Positions 34,273 to 43,704 of a stretch of DNA of 64,000 nucleotides are shown here, piece after piece (the stretch's first letter is position 1; each line of letters begins with the position of its first letter). Both the position numbers and the translations under genes were made by a program. The DNA is from Planctomycetaceae bacterium (GTDB taxonomy: Bacteria; Planctomycetota; Planctomycetia; Pirellulales; PNKZ01), in the NCBI GenBank assembly GCA_016793115.1, contig JAEUIN010000345.1:1-64000 (forward strand). The letters are read 5' to 3'. The notes below the pieces were generated by a model that saw only the letters and a program-made list of their open reading frames with translations, searched no databases and had not been told where the DNA came from.

Positions 34273-36870
34273 ATGAACGCCGCCGTTCGCCGGATCGCCG
34301 TGGTCTTGTGCTTTTGCCTCGCCGGTGCGGCCCGGGCAGAGCCGACGTTGCGGCAGCGCGTCGGACCGGTGAGTGCCATCGCCGACGCTCGCGCCGTCGC
34401 GGTGCTCAATGATTGGCTCTACGCCGTGCAAGCGAGCGACCTAAATCGCATCAACCCATATAGCGGCGAAAGTTCCCTAGTCGGCTCCGGAGAATTCGGC
34501 GAAACGAAATCGATGTTCGCCGTCGGCGGCTGGCTGTACACGATCGAGACCGACGGCAGCCTCTATCGAGTCAGCGCCGGCAACGGAGTTTGGCAACGCG
34601 TCGGCGAACAAGGCGGTTGGGCCGACGCCGTGGCGGGCACCGCTTGGCAATTCGATGCCGAGGAAGCTCGGCAATTCAATGCCGGCCGGCGCGCCACCTT
34701 GGCGCCGGGCGTGCAAGTTCCGGCCGACGAAACGGGCGTCATCCTCACGGCCCACGGCGACGGGCGGTTGTTCGCCACGACACCGAGCAACGGGCTGTGG
34801 CTTCAAGTCGGGCAGGCGGATTTCGCGAACACGCGGTTCATGTTCGTCGTTCGGCAATACCTCTACACCGTGGAATCGGACGGCAATCTGTATCGCGTTC
34901 ATCCCGCCACCGGCGCTTGGCAGCAAGTCGGCGCGGCCGGCGCTTGGAAGAACACGACGGCAGGAGCCGTGTTTCAAGATCGCATCTACACCGCCGACGA
35001 CGGCGGCGGCCTCTATGAAACGAACCCTCGCACGGGAGAACGCCGCGCCGTCGCCGACGCCGGGTTTGAAGAAACCGCTTTCATGGTCGCCGCCGCCGAT
35101 GCCCTCTACACCATCGACCTCGACGGCACTCTTTATCGATCGGAAGTCATTCCGGCGACGAGTTCCGAAACGATGCCTTCGACTGCGGCGGCGCCCGTCG
35201 CAACGGCTTCCAATGGGGGCTCGCCGAGCAATTCCTCTTCCGCTGCCGGATACGTCCTGCAGACCGCACCGCTCAGGCGCATTCGGGCCGTGTATCGCGG
35301 CGAGTACAGCATCGCCGACGTCGTTCCGAGTCGCTGGGTCATCACCACCGCCTTGGCGCCGAAGCTCCCCTCGCAAACCGGCGTCACGACGGGAATGACT
35401 CCGCAGGCCAAAGTCGTGCGGGAGTCGGGCGACGAAGGGCGACTGCTGCTCGTGAGCAACGTCGGCAGCACCGAACAGGAATGGCCGGTCACGATCACAT
35501 ATGAAGCGACGCTTTGGTCGCGCCGCCTAGTGAGGCGATCGGCGACCGATACCGCTCCGCAGGCGGCGCTCGACGATGCTGAACGACGCCGAAATCTCGC
35601 CGCTGCTCACGACTTGGATTACAAAGCTGCCGTATTTCAGGAGTGGCTCGATCACAACCAACTCCGCCGTGCGGAAGCAGAAGACGAGATCGAATTTGGT
35701 CGACGTGTCTTCGCCGTGATCTTGGCGCAATACCGCACGCGCGAACGCGCCGGAAATATCAAAGGCCTGCCGGCGTCGGAGTATTGCACCTGGAAGAAGG
35801 CCGATTGCAAAGTCCGGGCGATAGTTTTCGCCGCCGCCATGCGTTCCGCCGGCATCCCGGCGCGAACCTTGGCCGGAATTCTCGCGACGAATCGCGCGCC
35901 GGATGAAAGCGGCGCTATCGACGCGCACATGCGCGCCGAGTTTTTCGCCGCCGGCGTCGGCTGGGTGCCCGCCGAATTCAACGGCGCGCTCGCCGATCCG
36001 GACGATCCGCTGTCCCATTTCGGAGAAGATCCGGGAGACTTGCTCGTGCAGCATATCGGCACCCATGTTTTGGTGCCGCGGCCGGAAGGAGGAACCACGG
36101 TGAGCTTCGGGCTCGATCGTCCGGCGGCGAGCGTCTCGGCCAAAGGCCAAGGCACCATCCGTTATCGGGTTTTGTCGTGGGAAGTCACGACGCTGCCGCT
36201 TCCCGCCGAGACCGTGGCCGAAGCGGCGACGACGCTCTCTGAGCCCGCCGCGGCGCCCACTGAAGTCGTCGGTCCCCGTTCGACGCCTCAACCGCGTCAA
36301 CCGAACATCACGGTGTCGCGCAACGAAATCGCCGTCACGCCGCTGGGAAATGATCGCTATCGGTTGGTTGTCACCTATTCGAGCAACGAGGGGGCGCCAA
36401 AAACCGCGGAATTCGAGGGAGCGAAGGACGAAATTCGCGGCCGGCTTGAATCGTACGCCGGCCTCCCGGAGCAGGCCCTGCAGAGTGCGTTGCGGGGGCT
36501 CGAATCGGCGGGATCGCCGCGCACGATGCCGAGCCCGCAACGCCGCGCGCCTCCCGCGCCGAGCGGAGCTCAATTGAATCGCTCCGCTCCGACGGCCCCG
36601 CAGGCGACGACATCGAGCGCGAACTTGAACATTAAGCCGCTCGGCGACGAACGTTTTCAGCTCGACGTCGCTTATCGCGACGCCGACGATCGCGGGCAAT
36701 CACGCTCGTTTCGAGGAATGAAGGATGAGATCCGTCGCGACTTGGAAGCCGCGACCGACTTGCCGAGCGGGGTCCGCGACGACGCCTTGCGCTTGTTGGA
36801 TCAAGCCGGACGACCACGACTCCCGCCGCCGCGCCGGGCGGCGCCTCCGACCGGGCGCGGCAAGCCCTGA
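34273..36870 (+). CDS. Secreted propeller-transglutaminase protein with two C-terminal repeat modules
   Basis: The ATG at 34273 has AAGGA 8 nt upstream; 865 residues. A signal peptide (1-22) is followed by about 270 residues of repeated blades (WLYTIETDGSLYRVSAGNGVW, YLYTVESDGNLYRVHPATGAW, ALYTIDLDGTLYRS), like a tectonin-type beta-propeller. After a Ser-rich linker (about 300-325) and a beta domain comes a transglutaminase-like core with Cys512 (in ADCKVRAIVFAAAMRSAGIPAR) and His552 (DAHMRAEFF). The usual third acidic residue appears as Glu/Asn in VPAEFN. The C-terminus holds two related modules (677-750 and 782-850) with xxLGxxRxxLxVxY and F-x-G-x-KDEIR-xxLE. It may act as a surface cross-linking or protease-like enzyme, or as a non-catalytic binder. 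Confidence 0.85.
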   Translation: MNAAVRRIAVVLCFCLAGAARAEPTLRQRVGPVSAIADARAVAVLNDWLYAVQASDLNRINPYSGESSLVGSGEFGETKSMFAVGGWLYTIETDGSLYRVSAGNGVWQRVGEQGGWADAVAGTAWQFDAEEARQFNAGRRATLAPGVQVPADETGVILTAHGDGRLFATTPSNGLWLQVGQADFANTRFMFVVRQYLYTVESDGNLYRVHPATGAWQQVGAAGAWKNTTAGAVFQDRIYTADDGGGLYETNPRTGERRAVADAGFEETAFMVAAADALYTIDLDGTLYRSEVIPATSSETMPSTAAAPVATASNGGSPSNSSSAAGYVLQTAPLRRIRAVYRGEYSIADVVPSRWVITTALAPKLPSQTGVTTGMTPQAKVVRESGDEGRLLLVSNVGSTEQEWPVTITYEATLWSRRLVRRSATDTAPQAALDDAERRRNLAAAHDLDYKAAVFQEWLDHNQLRRAEAEDEIEFGRRVFAVILAQYRTRERAGNIKGLPASEYCTWKKADCKVRAIVFAAAMRSAGIPARTLAGILATNRAPDESGAIDAHMRAEFFAAGVGWVPAEFNGALADPDDPLSHFGEDPGDLLVQHIGTHVLVPRPEGGTTVSFGLDRPAASVSAKGQGTIRYRVLSWEVTTLPLPAETVAEAATTLSEPAAAPTEVVGPRSTPQPRQPNITVSRNEIAVTPLGNDRYRLVVTYSSNEGAPKTAEFEGAKDEIRGRLESYAGLPEQALQSALRGLESAGSPRTMPSPQRRAPPAPSGAQLNRSAPTAPQATTSSANLNIKPLGDERFQLDVAYRDADDRGQSRSFRGMKDEIRRDLEAATDLPSGVRDDALRLLDQAGRPRLPPPRRAAPPTGRGKP

Positions 36871-36899
36871 ATTGCCGGATCGCCCCGCGAGCCGATTTG

Positions 36900-38411
36900 T
36901 TACGGCGTCGTGCGCCGGCAACCGGCGCGCTCCAGCACGTTGTGTGTGATCCGTTGCACGCGCGCGTCCGGTCCGTGCGGCCGGCTCCAGTGCGACCAGG
37001 GCAACGTGTGACCCGGCGGCATGCTCAGGTCTTGGCACCAGAAGATCGTCGCGGCGTTGAAGACAAAGTTATCTTTCGGCCCTGGGTAGATCGTCGCCGC
37101 CCACGCGGAGCGAGTAACGCCGCCGACCCAAGCATTTCCCGCCGCAACGATTTCCAAGCCGGGTAGGTCGGCGGGACCGCCGTGGTATTCCCAACCGACC
37201 AAGCCGGGAATGCGGTCCCCCGGCTTCATCCCGGTTCCGGCGAACATCCAATGCTCCGGCTTCGTCACGGTCCAATCGCCGCCGCCGTTAATCGGTTGGG
37301 TGTTCCGCGCGCCCATCAACAGGCCTTCGTCGGGCCCGCGTTCGGGAAACGGACCATTGTTCTTGTCGCGATCCTCGACGTACGGCTGATCGCCGCCGTA
37401 CGGTCCGCCCCGAAAGATGATGCGATTCGGCCGGCCGTCGAAGCCGGCGCGAAACGGCGTGACCCAGCAGACGGAGTTGCCCGAGAGGAACAACAGATTC
37501 ACGCCGCCGTCGCGCAGTTTCTCGACGCTGTGGAACTGCCGAATGTCCCAATACTCGTCGTGGCCGACGCTGATGAACGCCTTGCACTTGAGCCCACGCT
37601 GGGGAGTCAGTAGATCGCTGTTGGAGCAATAAGCGACGTCGTAACCGTGTTGTTCCAGAAAATAACTGAGTGGTTGCTCGAATGAGAGAAACTCGCCGGA
37701 GCCGACTGAGAGCGGATCATTGACGATGCCCGTGAATTGCGATTGCCGACCATACGGCCGATCGAAGCTCACATCGGCCCACGGTCCTTGGCCTCCCTTG
37801 GGATGCGTGTAGAGAGAAAAATTGGTGGGCCACTTGTTGTAGGCCTGCCACGTATTGTCGGAGCACTGAAAGAGAATGTCGGCCGGGCGATCGTCGCCCA
37901 CGATGAAGATCACGTAGCTCTGCCAATACGGCTCGTCGGGCGACTCGGGCAGCGTCGTGAGTCGGCCGAGATACACGCCGCTGAGCCAGTCGGCGGGAAT
38001 CGCAAGTTGCGTCGACGCCTGCCAGCGACATTCGTGCAGATTCCTTTCGCCGGGTTCAGGCGTCGGCTGCGCGATTCCTTCCAGCGGGCCGATCTGTTTC
38101 ATCAGCCGGGCCCCTTTGCCGCCGTAGTAACCGGTACGGAAGATCTCGATGTTGAATTTCACCGGCGGGTTGGTCGATACGAAAATGTCGATCGTTTCAC
38201 CGGCCGCGACGCTTTGCTTCGAGCAGTAGCCTTCGATCCACGGCGAACGCGTGCCGTCGCGCGAGTCGAGTCGCACGCGGGTGAGTTGCCAATCGTCGGC
38301 CCCCGGCTTGGCGTTCTCCGCTTGGATCGGATTTTGTTCGGCGGCGAATAGCTCGCTGGACGCGCCGAACAGGAACGCGAATAGGACGGAAAGCGGCGCA
38401 AGACGGCGCAT
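36900..38411 (-). CDS. N,N-dimethylformamidase beta-subunit-like secreted protein
   Basis: 503 residues from ATG 38411 with a signal peptide (1-24, ending LFA before AEQNP). The rest matches the large-subunit domain of N,N-dimethylformamidase: SWIxGYCSKxSVAAGETIDIFVSTNPPV-like opening, FNIEIFRTGYYGGKGARLM, YVIFIVGDDRPADILFQCSDNTWQAYNKW, the DVAYCSNSDLL strand, and SVGHDEYWDIRQFHSVEKLRDGGVNLLFLSGNSVCW. Such proteins are frequent in planctomycetes and actinobacteria without proof of amidase activity. The His/Asp/Glu cluster GHDEYW is suggestive of a metal site. It converges with the transglutaminase gene at a 29-bp gap. Confidence 0.85.
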   Translation of the reverse strand: MRRLAPLSVLFAFLFGASSELFAAEQNPIQAENAKPGADDWQLTRVRLDSRDGTRSPWIEGYCSKQSVAAGETIDIFVSTNPPVKFNIEIFRTGYYGGKGARLMKQIGPLEGIAQPTPEPGERNLHECRWQASTQLAIPADWLSGVYLGRLTTLPESPDEPYWQSYVIFIVGDDRPADILFQCSDNTWQAYNKWPTNFSLYTHPKGGQGPWADVSFDRPYGRQSQFTGIVNDPLSVGSGEFLSFEQPLSYFLEQHGYDVAYCSNSDLLTPQRGLKCKAFISVGHDEYWDIRQFHSVEKLRDGGVNLLFLSGNSVCWVTPFRAGFDGRPNRIIFRGGPYGGDQPYVEDRDKNNGPFPERGPDEGLLMGARNTQPINGGGDWTVTKPEHWMFAGTGMKPGDRIPGLVGWEYHGGPADLPGLEIVAAGNAWVGGVTRSAWAATIYPGPKDNFVFNAATIFWCQDLSMPPGHTLPWSHWSRPHGPDARVQRITHNVLERAGCRRTTP

Positions 38412-39011
38412 GGCTTGAGTTCTCCGAAGCAAGATCAAGGGCGGCGGGACGACGGGGGCGGGGAGGCAAGAAGGGATCCGACCGGGCGATGTCTGCGGTC
38501 GATCCCCCAATGCGTAATCGATCGCGGCGCGCGAAACAACCCGCGCCGTGGAGGATCGCCGCCGAAAAACGAAACAAACGGACGACCGGGGGAACTCGTC
38601 AAGCTTCGTTCTTGGGCCGGCCAAAAACGCCTTCGACGAGCGACGCCGACTCCAATAAGGTGCGGGGTGCGAAATCGCGGATGCCTAGGCCCTCGCTTCG
38701 AAAGCCGGGAACCTAAGTCAGGCGAAAACTCCGTGCGAATCGTTGCGCAATCCGCGCATCTATTTCGCCGATAGATGCGCACATTTAAGTAAGACAATAG
38801 GGATGCGCAACTATCGACCGAATAGATGCGCACCGACCGCCGGCGACGTGGGCGCACAACCGGTCGCATGCCCCCCATCGCGCGGCCGACCGGTTTTGGT
38901 AGAATCGAAAGTCTTTCCCCGCCGCGCCGAGCGCCGCCGGGGGGCGGCGACGTAGCCGAAGCTCGTCGCGTGTTTCGATCCAATTCGTTTCCATTCAGGT
39001 ACGGTTCGCAC
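38412..39011. other. 600-bp divergent intergenic region
   Basis: No supported coding sequence. It contains two palindromes (38754-38780 and 38804-38832) 51 bp apart, and the likely promoters of the dimethylformamidase-like gene and ychF. Coding-like open frames through the region are low-complexity and Arg/Ser-rich. Confidence 0.5.
38754..38832. promoter_or_regulatory. Pair of matching palindromes (candidate operators)
   Basis: The first palindrome has perfect 10-bp arms GCGCATCTAT (38754-38763) and ATAGATGCGC (38771-38780) with a 7-bp spacer. The second has 11-bp arms TGCGCAACTAT (38804-38814) and ATAGATGCGCA (38822-38832) with one mismatch and again a 7-bp spacer. The shared consensus is TGCGCATCTAT-N7-ATAGATGCGCA. 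The 51-bp centre-to-centre distance is close to five helical turns, which suits a pair of dimer-binding sites. They lie about 180 bp before ychF. A non-regulatory repeat family cannot be excluded. Confidence 0.45.
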
Positions 39012-40103
39012 ATGGAAGCCGGCATCGTCGGGTTGCCCAACGTGGGCAAGAGCACGCTCTTCAACGCTCTCACCAGCAGCAAGCAGGCGCAGAGCGCCAA
39101 CTATCCGTTTTGCACGATTGAGCCCAATGAAGGCGTGGTGAGCGTGCCCGACGATCGATTGAAGCGGATCACGAAGTACATCGTGCCGAAGAAAATCGTG
39201 CCGGCCGCGATCAAGTTGGTCGATATCGCCGGCATCGTGAAGGGAGCCAGCGAAGGGCAGGGGCTCGGCAACAAGTTTCTCAGCCATATCCGCGAGGTCG
39301 ACGCCATCCTACAAGTCGTCCGCTGCTTCGAAGACCCCGACGTCATTCACGTCGCCGGCTCGGTCAATCCGGTGTCGGACATCGAGACGATCGAACTCGA
39401 ACTGATGATCGCCGACCTGCAGGCTTTGGAAACGGCGCTCCCCAAAGCGGAGCGCACCGCGAAGAGCGGCGACAAGGAAGCAAAGTTCCGCGTCGACGTG
39501 ATCAAGAAATGCCTTGCGCACATTCAAACCGATCAACCGCTGCGCAAGCTCGCGCTCGACGAAAACGAAGCCAAGGCCGTCGCCAGCTTCGGGCTGATGA
39601 CCGCGAAGAAAGTCCTCTACGTCGCCAACGTCGACGAGAACGATTTGGAAGGCCGGGGCCCGCTCGTGATGAAGGTTCGCGAATTCGCGGCCCAGGTCGG
39701 CGCCGCGGTCGTGCCGGTCTGTGCGAAGCTCGAAGCGGAAATCGCGGAACTCGACGAAGCCGATCGGGCTGAAATGCTCGCCTCGAGCGGCTTGGCCGAG
39801 CCGGCGCTGGCCGTGCTGGCCCGCGAAGCGTATCGCGTGCTCGGGTTGCAGAGCTACTTCACCGCGGGCGAGCAGGAAGTGCGGGCCTGGACGATTCCGG
39901 TCGGCGCCACCGCGCCGCAAGCGGCCGGCGTGATCCACACCGACTTCGAGAAGGGCTTCATCCGCGCCGAAATCTACACGCTCGACGATCTGGAAACCTA
40001 CAAGAGCGAGAAAGACATCCGCGCCGCCGGCAAGCTCCGTATCGAAGGCAAGTCGTACGTCATGCAGGACGGCGACATTTGCCATTTCTTGTTCAACACC
40101 TAA
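39012..40103 (+). CDS. ychF: Redox-regulated ATPase / GTPase-like YchF
   Basis: 363 residues, the normal YchF length. The P-loop is GLPNVGKST near the N-terminus, followed by KLVDIAGIVKGASEGQGLGNKFLSHIREVDAI (switch regions), the YVANVDEND motif in place of NKxD that gives ATP preference, and the C-terminal TGS-like domain ending GDICHFLFN. It is a conserved Obg-family ATPase associated with ribosomes and oxidative-stress control. The ATG at 39012 is chosen because homology begins there; an upstream frame to 38826 is non-conserved. Confidence 0.97.
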   Translation: MEAGIVGLPNVGKSTLFNALTSSKQAQSANYPFCTIEPNEGVVSVPDDRLKRITKYIVPKKIVPAAIKLVDIAGIVKGASEGQGLGNKFLSHIREVDAILQVVRCFEDPDVIHVAGSVNPVSDIETIELELMIADLQALETALPKAERTAKSGDKEAKFRVDVIKKCLAHIQTDQPLRKLALDENEAKAVASFGLMTAKKVLYVANVDENDLEGRGPLVMKVREFAAQVGAAVVPVCAKLEAEIAELDEADRAEMLASSGLAEPALAVLAREAYRVLGLQSYFTAGEQEVRAWTIPVGATAPQAAGVIHTDFEKGFIRAEIYTLDDLETYKSEKDIRAAGKLRIEGKSYVMQDGDICHFLFNT

Positions 40104-40114
40104 CGGACGCCGTC

Positions 40115-40711
40115 ATGCGTCGTATGCCGCCGTTTGCCGTTTCGCTTGCCGTTCTCCTGGCGTCGGCCGCCGGCGACGAGCCGAAGCCGAAGCTGCGTCC
40201 GCATCCCGCGGCCGTGCCCAACATTCACGCTCCGGGCGAGGTCGATAATCCGGCGCTGGTGCCGCTGATCGTCGCCGACCCCGCGTCGCTGCCGGGCATC
40301 GTCGTCGACGACACCGCGGCGGAACTCGTCGGGACGTGGCAGTACTCGACGCATACGCCCCCCTACGTCGGCCTCGGCTATTTGCACGATCAAAAAGCCG
40401 GCAAAGGTGCGAAGTCGGTCACGTTCACGCCCGATTTGCCGCACGACGGGCTCTACGAAGTCCGCCTCGCCCATTGCTACAACGTGCGCCGCGCGACGAC
40501 GACGCCCGTCGTGATTCATCACGACGACGGTGAGACGCGACTGCGCATCAACCAACAAGAAGCGCCGCCGCACGGCAAACTCTTTCGTTCGCTCGGCAAG
40601 TTTCGCTTCTCGAAAGGGCGGAGCGGCTGGGTGCGCGTCGAGACCGAGGGGACGGAGCCGAACAAGGTGGTCATCGCCGACGCGGTGCAATGGTTGCCGC
40701 AATCGCCCTGA
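40115..40711 (+). CDS. Small secreted golvesin/xanthan-lyase-C-like domain protein
   Basis: 198 residues from ATG 40115 with a short signal peptide (MRRMPPFAVSLAVLLASAAG). The body resembles the golvesin C-terminal / xanthan-lyase-associated beta-sandwich: PGIVVDDTAAELVGTWQYSTHTPPYVGLGYLHD, KSVTFTPDLPHDGLYEVRLAHCYNVRRATTTPVVIHH and FSKGRSGWVRVETEGTEPNKVVIADAVQWLP. This module usually sits beside FAD-dependent oxidoreductase-type domains in planctomycetes; here it stands alone. Role probably carbohydrate or surface binding. It starts 11 bp after ychF, so read-through expression is possible. Confidence 0.8.
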   Translation: MRRMPPFAVSLAVLLASAAGDEPKPKLRPHPAAVPNIHAPGEVDNPALVPLIVADPASLPGIVVDDTAAELVGTWQYSTHTPPYVGLGYLHDQKAGKGAKSVTFTPDLPHDGLYEVRLAHCYNVRRATTTPVVIHHDDGETRLRINQQEAPPHGKLFRSLGKFRFSKGRSGWVRVETEGTEPNKVVIADAVQWLPQSP

Positions 40712-40738
40712 CGGCGACTCGATTTTCGCCGCGAACTC

Positions 40739-43552
40739 TCAACCTTGCGCGGGAAGCAGGATCGTAAACGTGGTGCCGTTGCCGAACTCGCTGTCGACGT
40801 CGATCTGACCGCCGCTTTGCTTGACGATGCCGTGGACCATGGGCAACCCGAGGCCGGTGCCGCGGCCTACTTCTTTCGTCGTGAAAAATGGTTCGAAGAT
40901 GCGCTGTTGCACGTCGGGCGCCATTCCGCATCCGTCGTCGGCGATGACCAACTGCACGTAACGCCCCGGCCGCAAGGAAGGAAATCGGCCGTCGCCGACC
41001 GCCGTGAGAATGACGTTGCGAGTTTGCAGCGTGATGCGGCCGCCGGTGGGCAGTGCGTCGCGCGCGTTGACGATCAGATTCAGCACCACGTGTTCGATTT
41101 GCGTGCGATCCGCGAGAATCGGCGACAAATCGGCCGCGCAGTCGAGGATCAACTCCACGTCGCTCGACAACATTCGGCGGGCGAACAAGTGCATTTGTTC
41201 GAGGATTTCGTTCACCTGCACCACGGTCGGCTGCATCGGCTGGCCGCGGCTAAACGCGAGCAATTGTTTGACCAGAGCCGCGGCCCGCTTGCCGGCGTCG
41301 CGAACGGCGGAGAGCGCGTCGAAATCGGGGTGCTCCGCTCCGCGATTCGCCAAGAGCAGCTCGCTGTAGCCGTTGACGACCGTGAGCAGGTTGTTGAAAT
41401 CGTGGGCGACGCCCCCGGCCAAACGTCCCAACGCCTCGAGCTTTTGCGCGCGGCGCAGGTTTTCCTCCAATCGCTTGCGATCGGTCACCTCGCGCACGAT
41501 CGTCACCGTTTCTTGATCGGCGCAGGGAACCATCCGCGCCTCATACGAACTGATGCCGACGCCCGGAACGTCGAGTTCGTACTCAAACGTCTGCAGTTGC
41601 CGCGTCGCCAGGGCTTCGACCCGGTGCCGCTCGACGAGTTCCGCCGTCGGCGGCGGCAACACGTCTCGCACCAAACGTCCGAGGAATTGCTCGGGCGGCA
41701 ACAAAGGAGCCTCCGTCGCCGAATGGAAATCGAAAATTCGTCCGTCGCCGTCGGTGCGAAACATCATGTCGGGGATCGCGTTGAGAATCGCCCGGCTCCG
41801 CAATTCGCTCCGCCGCAAGGCCTCTTCCGACCGCAAGCGCTCGATCGCAATGCCCGCCAGATGGGCCGCCCCGAGCACGATCTGCAACTGCTGAGGGCTC
41901 GGCGTCGCAGGCCGGCGATGATAGACGCCGAACGTGCCCAGAACGACGCGCCGCCCCGTGTGGTCGAGTTCGCCGGAGAAGATCGGCACCGACCAACACG
42001 AGCGCAAACCGAATCGTCGAGTCAGCGGCAAATAGTCTCGCCACAACGGGTCTTCGTCGATGTCGGCGGAGATCACCGTCTCGCGGAAAAACGAGGCGGT
42101 CCCGCAAGAACCGACGCGCGGCCCGATCGCGACGCCGTCGATCGCTGCGCTGTACTCGCGCGGCACCGTCGAGCCGGCTCCGAACCGCAACCGCCGTTCC
42201 GCGTCGAGCGTCAGAATCGAGCAAAGCGAGCCCGGAAGCTGCGTTTCCATGAACCGCGTGATCCGCTCCAAGACTTCGGTCAGGGGCGCTCCGGTGGCGA
42301 TCTGCTTCAAGATTCGCTTACGGGCCAATACCCCGCTCTCGATCCGGCGTCGCTCGGTCACGTCTTGCGAGGTGCCGATATACTTTTGAGGCAAGCCGCT
42401 CTTCGGATCATGCAACAACTCGGCTCGCTCGCGGATCAGCCGCACGAAGCCGTCGTCGAGCACGATTCGATGTTCGCTCTCGTATACGGCTCCGAGCCGG
42501 GAGGCGCGGCGAAACAACTCTTGAACGCGCTGTCGGTCCTCCGGATGCACTCGCGCGCGAAACGTCGCCAAGGTCGCCGGCACCGCGCCGGGCTCGTAGC
42601 CGAAGATGCGATAGGTTTCGTCGGTCCAATGCAAAGGATGCGTCGGAGGCGCCTCCCCCTCGACGATCTCAAACTCCCAGCTTCCGACTTGGGCGACGCG
42701 CTGCGACGCGATCAAGTGCGCCCGCTTTGCCCGCAGCATTTCTTCGCCGCGTTTACTTGCGGTGATATCTTTGAGCGTGCCGATGATCCGCGTCGTGTTT
42801 CCGGCTTGGTCGTAATCCACTTGTCCGTGGTTCACCAGCCAACGTTCGCCGCCGTCGTGGTGCCGAATGCGAAATTCCTTGTGCATCTTCCGCCGCTCGG
42901 CGATCGCGGCGCGGGCATCGGCGATGAGCGCATCGCGGTCGTCGGGATGAACCAACGCCAGCAGGTCGTCTCGCGTCGCGTCGTGCGAGGCGAGACCCGT
43001 CATCGCCAAGCATTCCGGCGACCAGGTGATGCGCTTCGTGCGATGTTCCCATTGCCAGACGCCCAACGAAGCCGCCGACAACGCCACTTGCAGCCGGCGT
43101 TCGCTTTCGCGCAGAGCTTCGTCCGCCCGATGCTTCTCGGTGACGTCGATCATCACATTGATGCCGCCTACCACCCGGCCCGCGGCGTCGCACAGCGGGC
43201 TGGCATGCGCCAACACGACGCGACGGCTCCCGTCCGTTCTTTCGACGACGGCTTCGAGCTCTTGAAAGCGGGCGTTCTCGCGAATGGCCCGCGCCATCCA
43301 ACAATCGCGATGTGCGATCGGCCTTCCGTCGACGGTAAACAGTCGAGTCGAGCCGCAATAGCGTTCGGCGTCGTGATTCAACCGCGGGGCGCGCCCCCAG
43401 AGTTGTTCGGCGCGGCGATTGAAGGCGGTGATGCGGCCGTCGGAGTCGCAGAGATAAACGGCCACCGGGAGGGCATCGAGCCATTGCGTCGCGACGGCCG
43501 GCGACGCTCCGGCGATCGCTTCGGCGATCGATTCGCTATAGAGATCCGACAT
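40739..43552 (-). CDS. Multi-PAS/GAF sensor histidine kinase
   Basis: 937 residues, no clear membrane segment. Domain order: PAS (about 20-130), PAS_3 type (about 155-265), a third PAS (about 285-400), GAF (about 425-575), a fourth PAS (about 590-700), HisKA with phospho-acceptor His717 in GGVAHDFNNLL, and HATPase_c (about 815-930) with N box EHVVLNLIVNARDAL, G1 ADDGCGM and G2 GRGTGLGLPMVHGI. It should be a soluble sensor for light, redox or small ligands. No response regulator is next to it. It lies 152 bp downstream of the polysaccharide operon on the same strand, so it may be its regulator or simply follow it. Confidence 0.93.
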   Translation of the reverse strand: MSDLYSESIAEAIAGASPAVATQWLDALPVAVYLCDSDGRITAFNRRAEQLWGRAPRLNHDAERYCGSTRLFTVDGRPIAHRDCWMARAIRENARFQELEAVVERTDGSRRVVLAHASPLCDAAGRVVGGINVMIDVTEKHRADEALRESERRLQVALSAASLGVWQWEHRTKRITWSPECLAMTGLASHDATRDDLLALVHPDDRDALIADARAAIAERRKMHKEFRIRHHDGGERWLVNHGQVDYDQAGNTTRIIGTLKDITASKRGEEMLRAKRAHLIASQRVAQVGSWEFEIVEGEAPPTHPLHWTDETYRIFGYEPGAVPATLATFRARVHPEDRQRVQELFRRASRLGAVYESEHRIVLDDGFVRLIRERAELLHDPKSGLPQKYIGTSQDVTERRRIESGVLARKRILKQIATGAPLTEVLERITRFMETQLPGSLCSILTLDAERRLRFGAGSTVPREYSAAIDGVAIGPRVGSCGTASFFRETVISADIDEDPLWRDYLPLTRRFGLRSCWSVPIFSGELDHTGRRVVLGTFGVYHRRPATPSPQQLQIVLGAAHLAGIAIERLRSEEALRRSELRSRAILNAIPDMMFRTDGDGRIFDFHSATEAPLLPPEQFLGRLVRDVLPPPTAELVERHRVEALATRQLQTFEYELDVPGVGISSYEARMVPCADQETVTIVREVTDRKRLEENLRRAQKLEALGRLAGGVAHDFNNLLTVVNGYSELLLANRGAEHPDFDALSAVRDAGKRAAALVKQLLAFSRGQPMQPTVVQVNEILEQMHLFARRMLSSDVELILDCAADLSPILADRTQIEHVVLNLIVNARDALPTGGRITLQTRNVILTAVGDGRFPSLRPGRYVQLVIADDGCGMAPDVQQRIFEPFFTTKEVGRGTGLGLPMVHGIVKQSGGQIDVDSEFGNGTTFTILLPAQG

Positions 43553-43704
43553 GGCGCTCCCGCCGCGATAACGGCCGCCCGCTTCGGCGCGGCCCGCTCC
43601 TCCAGTTTCCCCAATCGAGGGTTAGGATACCGTCGCGGCCGCATTCCGACCAAGACCGCTCCGGCCGCCGCCCGCGGCCGCGACGCCGCAAAAAATCCGG
43701 CGGC

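Noticed and set aside
38731..38840. CRISPR-like array
   Set aside because: TGCGCATCTAT recurs about every 24-27 bp, but as arms of two palindromes; there are no regular repeats with unique spacers and no cas gene.
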